A stretch of 64,000 nucleotides of DNA from Parabacteroides chinchillae (lineage in GTDB: Bacteria > Bacteroidota > Bacteroidia > Bacteroidales > Tannerellaceae), in the NCBI RefSeq assembly GCF_900108035.1, contig NZ_FNVS01000002.1, positions 62,001-126,000 on the forward strand, written 5' to 3'. The position numbers and the translations under genes are program-made. Every line of letters begins with the position of its first letter. Positions within the stretch are counted from its first letter, which is position 1. The notes under the pieces were generated by a model, which was not told the DNA's origin, did no database searches, and saw only the letters and a program-made list of their open reading frames with translations. Shown here piece after piece: positions 16,507-26,096 of this stretch.

Positions 16507-18840
16507 ATGTCTAAAAGAATAATAATATTCGCTCTTGTTAGTATGTTGTATGCTACGTGTTCTGCGTTATATGCACAAAGTCCTGCTGAACAAGAACGTC
16601 GTGAGCAGTACTTAAAAGAGATACTTGCTATAAATGTCCCGGAAGATCATCGGGCAAACATAAGCCGGCGCATAACTATACAGGATAGTACATGGCTTGA
16701 TTGGTTGCATCGTACCGGAGAATTGCCGCCGGATTTTCAAAATATGGTATCTGTTCCGTTTTTACCTGAACCTTTGGTGATGGATAAGAATGGTAAGCAG
16801 GTAAATATTACCTCAATAGATCAATGGCAGGTGAAAAGGAACGATATAAAAGATAAATACCAATATTGGGTATCAGGCCATCGCCCACCGGCTCCGTCGT
16901 CTTTTCAATCTGTAATCTTGTCTGAACATAAAGAGGGAGGCGTACTTATCCAGATGATAGAGATGCGTTTTGGTCCTTCCAATAAGGCTAAAATGACAAT
17001 AGAATTAATGATTCCGGATGGAGATCGTCCGCTTCCTGTTTATATGACACAATGGTCGCACCGTAATTGGGCGCAATTGGCGGTTGAACGCGGATACATA
17101 GCCTGTGTTTATGCTGCTGCCGATAAAAAAGATGATACGCAAGATTATCAGGAAATATATCCCGATTATGACTTTACCTGTCTGATGCGTAGAGCATGGG
17201 GAGCTTCACGTGTGGTAGATTATTTGTATACCCGTCCGGAAGTAGACAAGGGAAAAATTGCTATTACCGGACATTCCCGTAATGGCAAACAATCATTATG
17301 GGCGGCAGCGTTTGATGATCGTATAACAGCCGTTATTACAAGTAGCTGTGGTACGGGAGGGATAACTCCATGGCGCTTTAGCGACCCACAATATTGTAAT
17401 CAAACGCTGGATGATATAACGGCCAATGCTGCGCATTGGTTCCATCCCCGGTTACGTTTTTTCTTTGGACGGGAAGATAAGTTGCCGGTAGACCAGAATC
17501 TAATGATTTCTTTGATAGCACCCCGTCCTTTATTATTTCAATATTCGATAGTAGAGGAACAATTGAACCCGTGGGCGAATGAACAATGTTACCAGTCAGT
17601 AAAGAAAGTGTATGATTTCTTGAAGGCTGATAATAAGATAGCCGTATATGCCCGGTTAGGAGAACATGCTGCTATGGCTCGCGATTTGGAAAGAGGTTTG
17701 GACTTTCTGGACATACAATTCGGCAGGAAGCAGTATCCTTGGGTAAACAATCTTTATTTCGATTTTACTTTTGATAAATGGGCAAAGACTCATCAGGCTG
17801 AAAAGCAAACGAAAAACCAGATACATCCGGTAATATTACAATCAGAATATAGGGACACTATCGCATTTTTATCAGACAAAAAACTTATTCAGCATCATAT
17901 TGATTGGTTATTAGGTACTAAACCTCCTCAGGTCAAACCTGTAGAGATTGTTCCCGTTCCAAGTTTTGAAACAGATTGGATAGGATGGATTACCAAACGT
18001 CCGGTTGTTCCTAATGCTGATATAATGCATATAGCACCTTATACGGCTATGGGAAATCATATGTGTGGAAACCTGTATGTCCCTAAAAACAGGAAAAAGG
18101 ATGCTAAGCTGCCTGTTATAATATACCTGCATTCGTATTCGTATGCGCATGGATATGCGCATGGATATAACAAAGACCTGACTGGTAGGGGAAACAGCCA
18201 TTTATTCCAGCATCTTATAGATAAAGGATTTGCTGTTTTGGCAATTGACATGTTCGGATTTGGTACTCGTATGCTGGAAGCACAATATTTTTATGACCGG
18301 TTCTCTGAATGGAGTAAAATGGGAAAGATGGTTGAAGATGTTAAATACTGTGTTGATGCTGTAGACGCATTTTCGTTTCTTGATAATAAAAACATATTTA
18401 TTTTAGGAAATACTATTGGTGGTACTGTTGGTATGATAGCCGCAGCACAGGATGTCCGTATTGCCGGGGTAGCTGCAGTAGCTTCTGTTACTCCATGGAG
18501 AACTAGCAATAAACAGTATGCAAGTATTCGTAGTTATGCCGATGCTCATGGATTTATTCCTCGTTTGGGATGGTTTGTAGATGAACCGGGAAAAGTTCCG
18601 GCAGATTATGCTGAAATTATGGCTTGCATAGCGCCACGTCCATTGATGATTGTTGCACCGGCGTTGGACAGATATGAAGATGAAAAGGCTGTACAATCCT
18701 GTATCGATGCTGTATCTAATTTATATGATATATATGGAAAAAAGGAATCACTTAATGTGCAAAAGCCTTTGGATATAAATAGAATATCTTGGGAGATGAC
18801 AGATCAAATAGCAGACTTTTTTCAACAACAGATAAAATAG
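16507..18840 (+). CDS. Secreted protein with two alpha/beta hydrolase domains (CE15/acetylxylan-esterase-like)
   Basis: A 777-residue protein with a signal peptide (MSKRIIIFALVSMLYATCSA, cleaved near LYAQ). The first hydrolase domain (about 90-410) has nucleophile elbow ITGHSRNGKQS (Ser257), the GxSRxGK form of CE15 glucuronoyl esterases, and His387 in RLGEHAAMARD. The second (about 470-777) follows LPVIIYLHSYSYAHGY, but its elbow reads LGNTIGGTVG, placing Thr636 where Ser is expected. So one active and one degenerate or altered domain are likely. It would remove an ester group from a glycan in the periplasm. It opens the operon that continues with Gfo/Idh/MocA, transporter, nagA and nagB genes. 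Confidence 0.8.
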   Translation: MSKRIIIFALVSMLYATCSALYAQSPAEQERREQYLKEILAINVPEDHRANISRRITIQDSTWLDWLHRTGELPPDFQNMVSVPFLPEPLVMDKNGKQVNITSIDQWQVKRNDIKDKYQYWVSGHRPPAPSSFQSVILSEHKEGGVLIQMIEMRFGPSNKAKMTIELMIPDGDRPLPVYMTQWSHRNWAQLAVERGYIACVYAAADKKDDTQDYQEIYPDYDFTCLMRRAWGASRVVDYLYTRPEVDKGKIAITGHSRNGKQSLWAAAFDDRITAVITSSCGTGGITPWRFSDPQYCNQTLDDITANAAHWFHPRLRFFFGREDKLPVDQNLMISLIAPRPLLFQYSIVEEQLNPWANEQCYQSVKKVYDFLKADNKIAVYARLGEHAAMARDLERGLDFLDIQFGRKQYPWVNNLYFDFTFDKWAKTHQAEKQTKNQIHPVILQSEYRDTIAFLSDKKLIQHHIDWLLGTKPPQVKPVEIVPVPSFETDWIGWITKRPVVPNADIMHIAPYTAMGNHMCGNLYVPKNRKKDAKLPVIIYLHSYSYAHGYAHGYNKDLTGRGNSHLFQHLIDKGFAVLAIDMFGFGTRMLEAQYFYDRFSEWSKMGKMVEDVKYCVDAVDAFSFLDNKNIFILGNTIGGTVGMIAAAQDVRIAGVAAVASVTPWRTSNKQYASIRSYADAHGFIPRLGWFVDEPGKVPADYAEIMACIAPRPLMIVAPALDRYEDEKAVQSCIDAVSNLYDIYGKKESLNVQKPLDINRISWEMTDQIADFFQQQIK

Positions 18841-18873
18841 AAATAATAAACTAATATTTAATACCAAGAAAAC

Positions 18874-20214
18874 ATGACAACAAGGCGTAATTTTATTAAG
18901 AAGGCAGCTGTTGGAACAGCAATGCTATCATTTGGAGGCGTACTGGAAGGTTTTAGTGCCAAGAGTTATAATAATATTGTTGGAGCAAATGACAAGATAA
19001 GAGTCGGGGCTATAGGAGTTAATTCAAGAGGGCTTGCTCTGGCTTCTAACTTTGCTAAACAGGAAGGTTGTGAAGTTAACCATGTATGTGATGTTGACAG
19101 CCGGGCTATCCAGAAGTGTGCTTCAGCTATCCAGAAGATAGCAGGAAATAAAGTGAAGACAGACAAAGATCTTCGTAAGATGTTAGAATCTAAAGATATG
19201 GATGCAGTCATTATTGCAACTCCTGATCATTGGCATGCACCGGCTGCTTTGCTGGCTATGCAAGCCGGTAAAAATGTATACCTGGAAAAACCCTGTAGCC
19301 ATTCTCCGGAAGAAGGGGAAATATTAGTTAGTGGAGCCCAGAAGTATAACAAATTATTACAAATGGGTAATCAACGTCGTTCGTGGCCGAATGTACAAGA
19401 AGGTATTCGGGAGTTGAAGAACGGGATTATCGGTAAAGTTTATTACGGAAAGAGCTGGTATACGAACAATCGTCCGTCTATTGGTATTGGTAAAGAGGTT
19501 GCAGTTCCTGACTGGTTGGATTGGGAATTATGGCAAGGCCCGGCTCCCCGTGTAGCCTATAAAGATAATGTTGTTCACTATAACTGGCACTGGTTCTGGC
19601 GTTGGGGTACAGGTGAAGCATTGAATAACGGAACTCACATGGTGGATATTCTTCGTTGGGGTATGGAGTTGGATTACCCTACAAAAGTCACATCTGTTGG
19701 TGGACGCTATTGTTATAATGACGACTGGGAAACACCGGATACTCAGATAGTCAATATAGAATTTGGCAATAATAAATGCATGACCTGGGAAGGACGTAGC
19801 TGTAATGGTCGTGGAGTAGAAGGCAGTACGGTAGGAGCAATGTTCTACGGAGAAAAAGGTAGCTTACTGATTACTGGAGCCAATGCGTATACTGTATATG
19901 ATTTGGATGATAAAGTTGTAAAACACGTAAAGAGTCAGATTGCTATTGATCCTCGTAATCTGATGAATCCGGCAGAACAGCTGGATGCTCTTCATATCCA
20001 GAATTTCTTCGACGGTATCCGTAAGGGTACTCCATTGAATGCAGATATTCTGTCTGGTCATAAAAGCACATTGTTAGTACAGTTGGGTAATATCGCTCAA
20101 CGTTCTGGACATATGTTAACCACAGACCATCAGAATGGACGTATTCTGAACGACTGCGAAGCCAATAAATATTGGGGACGTACGTATGAAAAAGGATGGG
20201 AAATGAAGTTATAA
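18874..20214 (+). CDS. Tat-exported Gfo/Idh/MocA family oxidoreductase
   Basis: A 446-residue protein starting MTTRRNFIKKAAVGTAMLSF, a twin-arginine signal. The Rossmann fold follows (KIRVGAIGVNSRGLALA), then the family motif NVYLEKPCSHSPEEGE with the catalytic Lys in EKP, and the C-terminal barrel (WHWFWRWGTGEALNNGTHMV). Tat export suggests that the protein folds with NAD(P) before crossing to the periplasm. It would oxidise, reduce or otherwise act on a sugar. It is second in the operon, 33 nt after the esterase. The motifs are those of dehydrogenase members and not of GH109. Confidence 0.87.
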   Translation: MTTRRNFIKKAAVGTAMLSFGGVLEGFSAKSYNNIVGANDKIRVGAIGVNSRGLALASNFAKQEGCEVNHVCDVDSRAIQKCASAIQKIAGNKVKTDKDLRKMLESKDMDAVIIATPDHWHAPAALLAMQAGKNVYLEKPCSHSPEEGEILVSGAQKYNKLLQMGNQRRSWPNVQEGIRELKNGIIGKVYYGKSWYTNNRPSIGIGKEVAVPDWLDWELWQGPAPRVAYKDNVVHYNWHWFWRWGTGEALNNGTHMVDILRWGMELDYPTKVTSVGGRYCYNDDWETPDTQIVNIEFGNNKCMTWEGRSCNGRGVEGSTVGAMFYGEKGSLLITGANAYTVYDLDDKVVKHVKSQIAIDPRNLMNPAEQLDALHIQNFFDGIRKGTPLNADILSGHKSTLLVQLGNIAQRSGHMLTTDHQNGRILNDCEANKYWGRTYEKGWEMKL

Positions 20215-20244
20215 TCATAAATCGAATTAACCTTGAATAAAATT

Positions 20245-21576
20245 ATGTCTGTAGAAAATACTGCACCGATCCACTCAAAGCGAACCATGTACATGGCGAT
20301 TACTATTGTTGGAATGATGTTTTTTATCTTTGGATTTGTATCCTGGGTGAATGCAATTCTTATTCCGTACTTTAGGATTGCTTGTGAGTTAACTCATTTC
20401 CAGTCTTATCTGGTAACATTTTCTTTTTATATAGCCTATCTGGTAATGTCCGTACCGGCTTCATATGTTCTGAAACGAGCCGGCTTTAAGAAAGGAATTA
20501 TGTATGGTTTCTTTTGTATGGCGGCAGGAGCGTTGTTGTTTGTGCCGGCAGCATTGATGCGTACGTATTTGATTTTTCTGATCGGACTTTTTTCCATAGG
20601 AACCGGATTGACTATATTACAAGCTGCGGCAAATCCCTATATTACCATTGTTGGGCCGATAGAAAGTGCGGCGAAGCGAATCAGTATAATGGGTATCTGC
20701 AACAAGTTTGCCGGTATTATCGCTCCGCTGATCTTTGCTGCCGTAATCCTGAAAGTCAGTGATGCTGCTGTTTTCGATCAACTGGATGCTGGTTTTTATA
20801 CGGAAGAAGAGAAAAATCTGGTTCTTGACGATTTGATTTGCCGGGTAATATGGCCATATACTATTCTGAGTGTATTTTTGTTTGCCGTAGGTATATTTAT
20901 CCGCTATTCGGTATTGCCGGAGATTAATCAGGAGGAAGAAAATAAGGAAGAGGCAAGCTCTGGAGGAACGCACACTTCCATATTCCAGTTTCCGTACTTG
21001 ATTCTGGGAGCATTTGCTATGTTTCTGCATGTAGGGACACAGGTAATTGCTATTGATACTATTATCGGTTATGCCGGTTCGATGGGAATAAATCTGCTTG
21101 AGGCAAAAGTATTTCCTTCATACACACTGACTGCAACAATTTTCGGATATATGCTGGGAATCGTATTGATTCCCAAATATGTATCACAGACACGTGCCTT
21201 TCAGTTTTGCTGTATACTTGGATTGATATTCTCTCTTGGTGTGGCTCTATCCACTCATATAGATCTAACTTTGTTCGGCCATGAAGCCAATCTTTCTATC
21301 TGGTTCCTTGTCGGATTGGGATTTCCCAACTCACTGATATATGCCGGAATATGGCCTCTTTCTATCAAAGGATTAGGACGTTTCACCAAGATTGGTTCGT
21401 CTTTGTTGGTAATGGGATTATGCGGTAATGCTGTACTTCCGTTGGCATACGGTCATTTGGCAGATATGTTTTCCATACGGCATGCTTATTGGATATTGAC
21501 ACCATGCTATCTTTATCTGATCTTTTTTGCCGTATATGGACATAAGATTAAATCATGGTCATTCAAAACTAGATGA
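20245..21576 (+). CDS. MFS sugar transporter, FucP/NagP-like
   Basis: A 443-residue, 12-segment major facilitator protein of the fucose:H+ symporter type (FFIFGFVSWVNAILIPYFRI; GLTILQAAANPYITIVGP). In Bacteroidota this branch also carries GlcNAc, glucose and other sugars. The ATG at 20245 is preferred over an in-frame TTG at 20233. It ends in TGA one base before the nagA ATG, so translation is probably coupled. With nagA and nagB downstream, an N-acetylated amino sugar is the likely cargo. Confidence 0.87.
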   Translation: MSVENTAPIHSKRTMYMAITIVGMMFFIFGFVSWVNAILIPYFRIACELTHFQSYLVTFSFYIAYLVMSVPASYVLKRAGFKKGIMYGFFCMAAGALLFVPAALMRTYLIFLIGLFSIGTGLTILQAAANPYITIVGPIESAAKRISIMGICNKFAGIIAPLIFAAVILKVSDAAVFDQLDAGFYTEEEKNLVLDDLICRVIWPYTILSVFLFAVGIFIRYSVLPEINQEEENKEEASSGGTHTSIFQFPYLILGAFAMFLHVGTQVIAIDTIIGYAGSMGINLLEAKVFPSYTLTATIFGYMLGIVLIPKYVSQTRAFQFCCILGLIFSLGVALSTHIDLTLFGHEANLSIWFLVGLGFPNSLIYAGIWPLSIKGLGRFTKIGSSLLVMGLCGNAVLPLAYGHLADMFSIRHAYWILTPCYLYLIFFAVYGHKIKSWSFKTR

Positions 21577-21577
21577 G

Positions 21578-22771
21578 ATGAATAAAATAACAATTATAAA
21601 GAATGGAAAAATACTTCTTCCTGACGGTACAATCAGTAGGGAGGACCTTGCTTATTCTGATGGTAAAATTATAGAACTGAAGGATACCGTAAATAGCGTT
21701 TGTACTATAGACTATATAGATGCAAATGGTAATTATGTAGTACCGGGTTTTATTGATATGCATACGCATGGAGCCGGAGGATATGATTTTATGGATGCAA
21801 CTCCCGAGGCTTATCTTGGTGCTGCCGAGATGCATGCTAAACATGGCACTACGGCTTTGTTACCAACAACGCTTACCAGTACAAATGAAGAATTGTTCCA
21901 TACTTTTGAAATATACAATCACGTAAAACCACTAAATAAGAAGGGGGCAACCTTCCTGGGACTGCATCTGGAAGGCCCCTACTTCTCTTATAACCAACGA
22001 GGAGCACAGGACCCTAAATATTTACGGAATCCGTCTCCTGAAGAGTATATGAAGATTCTGGATGCAACAGACGACATTATTCGTTGGAGTCTGGCTCCTG
22101 AATTGGATGGAGCTATGGAATTTGGACGAATATTACGGTCCAGGAATATTTTGCCTTCTATAGCACATACGGATGCTATTTATGAAGAAACTTTACAGGC
22201 ATTTGACGCAGGCTTTACTCATGTTACACATTTTTATTCATGTATGTCTTCTGTAACGCGTAGAAATGCATATAGATATGCAGGAGTTGTTGAGGCTGCT
22301 TATATGGTAGATGACATGACTGTTGAAATTATTGCAGACGGTGTGCATCTTCCTAAAAGCCTTCTTCAATTTGTTTGCAAGTTCAAAGGGCCGGACAAGA
22401 TAGCATTGGTGACAGATTCAATGAGAGGAGCAGGCATGCCTGATGGACCATCTGTTTTAGGAAGTTTGCAAGGAGGACAACCTGTCATTATTGAAGATGG
22501 AGTTGCAAAACTACCAGACCGGACAGCATTCGCAGGAAGTGTTGCAACGGCAGATCGCTTGGTAAGAACAATGATACAAGTTGCAGAAATCCCGTTTGCC
22601 CAAGCAATTCGAATGATTACCTCTACGCCTGCGCGTATCTTGCGAATAGATGAACGGAAAGGTTCTTTAGCTATAGGTAAAGATGCCGATATTGTTATCT
22701 GTGATGAAAATATTAATATCAAGTCAACTATAATAGAAGGAAATGTCGTATATAATATTTTAAAACCATAA
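21578..22771 (+). CDS. nagA: N-acetylglucosamine-6-phosphate deacetylase
   Basis: A 397-residue amidohydrolase that removes acetate from GlcNAc-6-P. Metal and active-site motifs are VPGFIDMHTHGAGGYDF, GLHLEGPYFSYNQRGA, IAHTDA, THVTHFYSCM and LVTDSMRGAGMP. The ATG at 21578 directly follows the transporter stop; an upstream in-frame ATG at 21527 lies inside the transporter gene and is unlikely. nagB follows 8 nt later. The acetyl group removed could belong to a modified GlcNAc-6-P. Confidence 0.92.
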   Translation: MNKITIIKNGKILLPDGTISREDLAYSDGKIIELKDTVNSVCTIDYIDANGNYVVPGFIDMHTHGAGGYDFMDATPEAYLGAAEMHAKHGTTALLPTTLTSTNEELFHTFEIYNHVKPLNKKGATFLGLHLEGPYFSYNQRGAQDPKYLRNPSPEEYMKILDATDDIIRWSLAPELDGAMEFGRILRSRNILPSIAHTDAIYEETLQAFDAGFTHVTHFYSCMSSVTRRNAYRYAGVVEAAYMVDDMTVEIIADGVHLPKSLLQFVCKFKGPDKIALVTDSMRGAGMPDGPSVLGSLQGGQPVIIEDGVAKLPDRTAFAGSVATADRLVRTMIQVAEIPFAQAIRMITSTPARILRIDERKGSLAIGKDADIVICDENINIKSTIIEGNVVYNILKP

Positions 22772-22779
22772 AAACTACA

Positions 22780-23571
22780 ATGAATTTTACAAAAGATGAG
22801 TTGACGGTTGAGATTTATTCCACCCGCCGGGAAATGGGAGAAAGTGCTGCTAAGGAAGTTTCATCCTGCATACATAAGTTATTACAGGAAAAGGATGAAA
22901 TTAATATGATATTTGCTGCTGCCCCTTCCCAAAATGAATTTTTAGAGGCATTGACTGCCGATACCACTATTGAATGGACCAAAATTAACGCTTTCCATAT
23001 GGATGAGTACATCGGGTTAAAACAAGATGCACCACAAGGCTTTGGCAATTTTTTAAAAGAGCGGTTGTTCGACCGTATACCTTTTAAGAGTGTGAGCTAC
23101 ATTGACGGGCAGACAACTTTACCTCACGTTGAGTGTGCCCGTTATTCCAAGTTGTTGAAAGATTACCCTGTAGATATTGTCTGCCTCGGAATAGGAGAGA
23201 ACGGGCATATCGCATTTAACGATCCACATGTGGCAGATTTTAATGATCCCCGTTTGGTGAAAGTTGTTTCACTTGATGAAAAATGTCGTATGCAGCAAGT
23301 TCACGACGGTTGTTTCAGCAACTTGTCCGAAGTGCCTACCCATGCTTTCACACTGACGATACCGGCACTCGTATCTGCCCGGTTTATGTATTGTATTGTA
23401 CCGGCCAAGACAAAATCGCAGGCCGTTTATAATACAATCAACGGAGAAATTTCCGAAATTTGCCCGGCTTCCATCTTACGACGCAAGCAAGGAGCAACGT
23501 TGTATCTGGATGCTGATAGCGCATCTCTTTTAAAACAAGAAATAGTTAAATTAAAAATAAATGCATTATGA
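22780..23571 (+). CDS. nagB: Glucosamine-6-phosphate deaminase family protein
   Basis: A 263-residue isomerase-deaminase that would turn GlcN-6-P into fructose-6-P and ammonia. The catalytic Asp lies in FHMDEYIGL and the ring-opening His in GENGHIAFNDP. In E. coli NagB the last motif is FNEP; here Asp replaces that Glu of the His-Glu pair, as in some Bacteroidota paralogues, so activity on a related sugar phosphate is possible. Its TGA overlaps the next gene's ATG (ATGA at 23568-23571). Confidence 0.87.
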   Translation: MNFTKDELTVEIYSTRREMGESAAKEVSSCIHKLLQEKDEINMIFAAAPSQNEFLEALTADTTIEWTKINAFHMDEYIGLKQDAPQGFGNFLKERLFDRIPFKSVSYIDGQTTLPHVECARYSKLLKDYPVDIVCLGIGENGHIAFNDPHVADFNDPRLVKVVSLDEKCRMQQVHDGCFSNLSEVPTHAFTLTIPALVSARFMYCIVPAKTKSQAVYNTINGEISEICPASILRRKQGATLYLDADSASLLKQEIVKLKINAL

Positions 23572-24572
23572 AACGTAGAATTCTATCCATTATCATTATA
23601 GCATGTCTTGCTATAGGTGTGACTTATGCACAGAAAGTGGTTAAAGTTGGTATTATAGGATTAGATACCTCACATTCACCAGCCTTTATAGGTATGCTGA
23701 ATAGCAAGAATCCCAAACCGGAGTTTTCAGGTTTTAAAGTTGTGGCTGCTTATCCGTATGGTTCCCGTACTATAGAAAATAGTATGAAGCGTATTCCGGG
23801 ATATATAGATAAAGCGAAAGAAAATGGCGTTGAGATAGTCAACTCCATTGCAGACCTGCTGAAGAAAGTGGATTGCGTTATGCTTGAAACAAACGATGGA
23901 AACTTGCATCTTGAACAAGCTCTTGAAGTCTTGAAAGCTGGCAAAACCTTGTATATAGACAAACCGGTTGCCGCAGACCTTACAGAAACTATTGCCATCT
24001 TCATGCTGGCTGATAAATACAAAGTTCCTGTATTCTCTTCTTCTGCTTTGCGCTATGTTCCGCAAAATCAGGATTTGCGTAATGGCAAGTTCGGGAAGAT
24101 CATGGGAGCAGACTGTTGTTCTCCAGCTCCTGGCGAACCATCTCATACCGACTTTGCATGGTACGGTATACATGGTGTGGAAACTCTTTACACTGTAATG
24201 GGTACAGGTTGCAAACAAGTTTCACGTACGTCGGCAAAAGGTACAGATGTTGTAGTTGGTCTTTGGGAAGACGGACGTATCGGTACTTTCCGTGGTATTC
24301 GTCAAGGTAAGGATGCTTATGGTGGAACGGCATACTGCGAAGGCGGAAAGGTCCAGGTTGGCGAATATAGCGGATATGAATGCCTGCTGGTTCAGATAGT
24401 GAATTTTTTCAAGACAAAAGTTGTTCCTGTTACACCGGAAGAAACTATAGAGATTTTTACATTCATGGAAGCTTCCAACGAAAGCAAACGCCAGGGTGGT
24501 TGCCCGGTATCTATGCAGGCTGTTTATGACAAAGCCAGATACGAGGCTGCTAAAATCGTTGCTAAATATTAA
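23568..24572 (+). CDS. Exported Gfo/Idh/MocA family oxidoreductase
   Basis: A 334-residue protein with a Sec signal peptide (MKRRILSIIIIACLAIGVTY then AQ). The Rossmann part is KVGIIGLDTSHSPAFIGML and the catalytic motif YIDKPVAADLTETIAI has DKP in place of the usual EKP. NKHVVE-type spacing is normal. It overlaps nagB by 4 nt. With two other Gfo/Idh/MocA proteins in the operon it probably works in the periplasm on the same carbohydrate. Confidence 0.85.
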   Translation: MKRRILSIIIIACLAIGVTYAQKVVKVGIIGLDTSHSPAFIGMLNSKNPKPEFSGFKVVAAYPYGSRTIENSMKRIPGYIDKAKENGVEIVNSIADLLKKVDCVMLETNDGNLHLEQALEVLKAGKTLYIDKPVAADLTETIAIFMLADKYKVPVFSSSALRYVPQNQDLRNGKFGKIMGADCCSPAPGEPSHTDFAWYGIHGVETLYTVMGTGCKQVSRTSAKGTDVVVGLWEDGRIGTFRGIRQGKDAYGGTAYCEGGKVQVGEYSGYECLLVQIVNFFKTKVVPVTPEETIEIFTFMEASNESKRQGGCPVSMQAVYDKARYEAAKIVAKY

Positions 24573-24605
24573 GCTGGATAAATAAGTAAAAAGACTTCGG
24601 TATTT

Positions 24606-26003
24606 ATGAAATATGCACTATATCTTTTATCAATCCTCTTGTGTGCCTGCAATCCGGCATCGAAGAAGACAGTAGATAATTCCTCTGATCAGAACGGAGA
24701 GGTAAGACTGATAACATTAGCTCCCGGCCATTTCCATGCTGCATTAGTACAAAAGGAAGCCTTGGATGGTGTTGATTCTACTGTTTATGTCTATGCACCC
24801 GACGGGCCGGAATTGGATAGCCATCTTAAACTTATTCAATCTTACAATAACCGCGAAGAGAAACCTACGCATTGGAACGAAGTTGTTTATCGTGGCAACG
24901 ACTTCCTGCAAAAAATGCTGCAGGAAAGACAGACTGAGAAAAGTCATAACGTTGTTGTGCTTGCCGGTAATAACCGCGATAAGACCGATTATATCCTGCA
25001 AGCTGTATCTGCCGGATTCAATGTCCTTTCGGATAAGCCGATGGCTATAGACAAAGCCAGTTTTGAAAAATTGGAGAAGGCATTTGGGGTAGCAGCTCAA
25101 AACAACGTAATGCTCTATGATATAATGACGGAACGCTACGATGTATGGAGTGAGATACAACGCCTTTTGATGCAGAATCCGGAACTTTTCGGTGAACTCG
25201 TAGATGGTACGGAGAAGGAACCGGCAGTATCTGTTTCCAGCATACATCATTTTTATAAAGTGGTATCCGGTAAACCGTTGATACGTCCGGTATGGTATTA
25301 TGATGTAGAGCAGCAAGGCGAAGGTATAGTAGATGTTACAACACACCTGGTAGACCTGATCCATTGGAAGTGTTTCCCCGAACAGATTGTAGATTACAAG
25401 AAAGATATACAGCTTCTTTCGGCTAAACATTGGGCAACTCCGTTGTCAAAACAACAATTTACTATGTCTACCGGATTAACTGAGTATCCGGATTTTCTCG
25501 GTAAATATGTTTCTGATTCCGTATTGAATGTCTATTCTAACGGCTCTTTTCAATATATGGCAAAAGGTAAGCTGATAGATTTAAGTGTGATATGGAACTT
25601 TGAAGCGCCTAAAGGAGCTGGAGATATTCATAAATCTATTATTCGCGGGACGAAAGGAACCATCTCTATTCTCCAGGGAGAAGAGCAAGGATTTGTACCG
25701 AAGTTATATATAGAAAGAGATAAAAAGATTAATAAAACCACTTACCGTCAGATGCTGGATCAGGCAATTGCCGACTTGCAGACGGAATACCCGGGAGTAG
25801 CCCTTAAAGAGGAGGGGAATCGTTGGGAAATCGTTGTTCCTGTTGAACTTCAGTCGGGACATGAAAAACATTTCTCGTCCGTTATAAGGAAATATCTCGG
25901 TTATTTGAATCAAGGGAATATGCCGGAATGGGAAATTCCTAATATGCTTACTAAATATTATCTAACCACAACAGCATTGAGTATGGCAGGGGACTCGAAA
26001 TAA
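24606..26003 (+). CDS. Gfo/Idh/MocA family lipoprotein
   Basis: A 465-residue protein with a lipobox near the start (SILLCACNPAS), so it is probably anchored in the outer or inner membrane. The Rossmann region is degenerate (VRLITLAPGHFHAALVQ) and the family motif is FNVLSDKPMAIDKASFEK. The C-terminal 200 residues correspond to the putative oxidoreductase C-terminal domain common in Bacteroidota. It is last in the operon, 33 nt after the previous member, and is followed by a terminator. The reaction is unknown. Confidence 0.82.
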   Translation: MKYALYLLSILLCACNPASKKTVDNSSDQNGEVRLITLAPGHFHAALVQKEALDGVDSTVYVYAPDGPELDSHLKLIQSYNNREEKPTHWNEVVYRGNDFLQKMLQERQTEKSHNVVVLAGNNRDKTDYILQAVSAGFNVLSDKPMAIDKASFEKLEKAFGVAAQNNVMLYDIMTERYDVWSEIQRLLMQNPELFGELVDGTEKEPAVSVSSIHHFYKVVSGKPLIRPVWYYDVEQQGEGIVDVTTHLVDLIHWKCFPEQIVDYKKDIQLLSAKHWATPLSKQQFTMSTGLTEYPDFLGKYVSDSVLNVYSNGSFQYMAKGKLIDLSVIWNFEAPKGAGDIHKSIIRGTKGTISILQGEEQGFVPKLYIERDKKINKTTYRQMLDQAIADLQTEYPGVALKEEGNRWEIVVPVELQSGHEKHFSSVIRKYLGYLNQGNMPEWEIPNMLTKYYLTTTALSMAGDSK

Positions 26004-26035
26004 GTCCATACAACTACCTACGTATTTTATAAAGA

Positions 26036-26072
26036 AAAAGGATGTGTCCGTGAGGGATACATCCTTTCTTAT
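26036..26072. terminator. Bidirectional terminator after the amino-sugar operon and gadC
   Basis: Stem AAGGATGTGTCC (26038-26049) with GGATACATCCTT (26055-26066), one G-U pair, with A and T runs on each side. It separates the convergent operons. Confidence 0.75.
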
Positions 26073-26096
26073 TTAATAAACAGACATATTTATGTA

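Noticed and set aside
18874-20214. Tat-exported Gfo/Idh/MocA protein as a GH109 alpha-N-acetylgalactosaminidase
   Set aside because: It has the standard dehydrogenase motif EKPCSHSPEEGE and does not resemble the GH109 sequence pattern I know; only the amino-sugar context suggested it.
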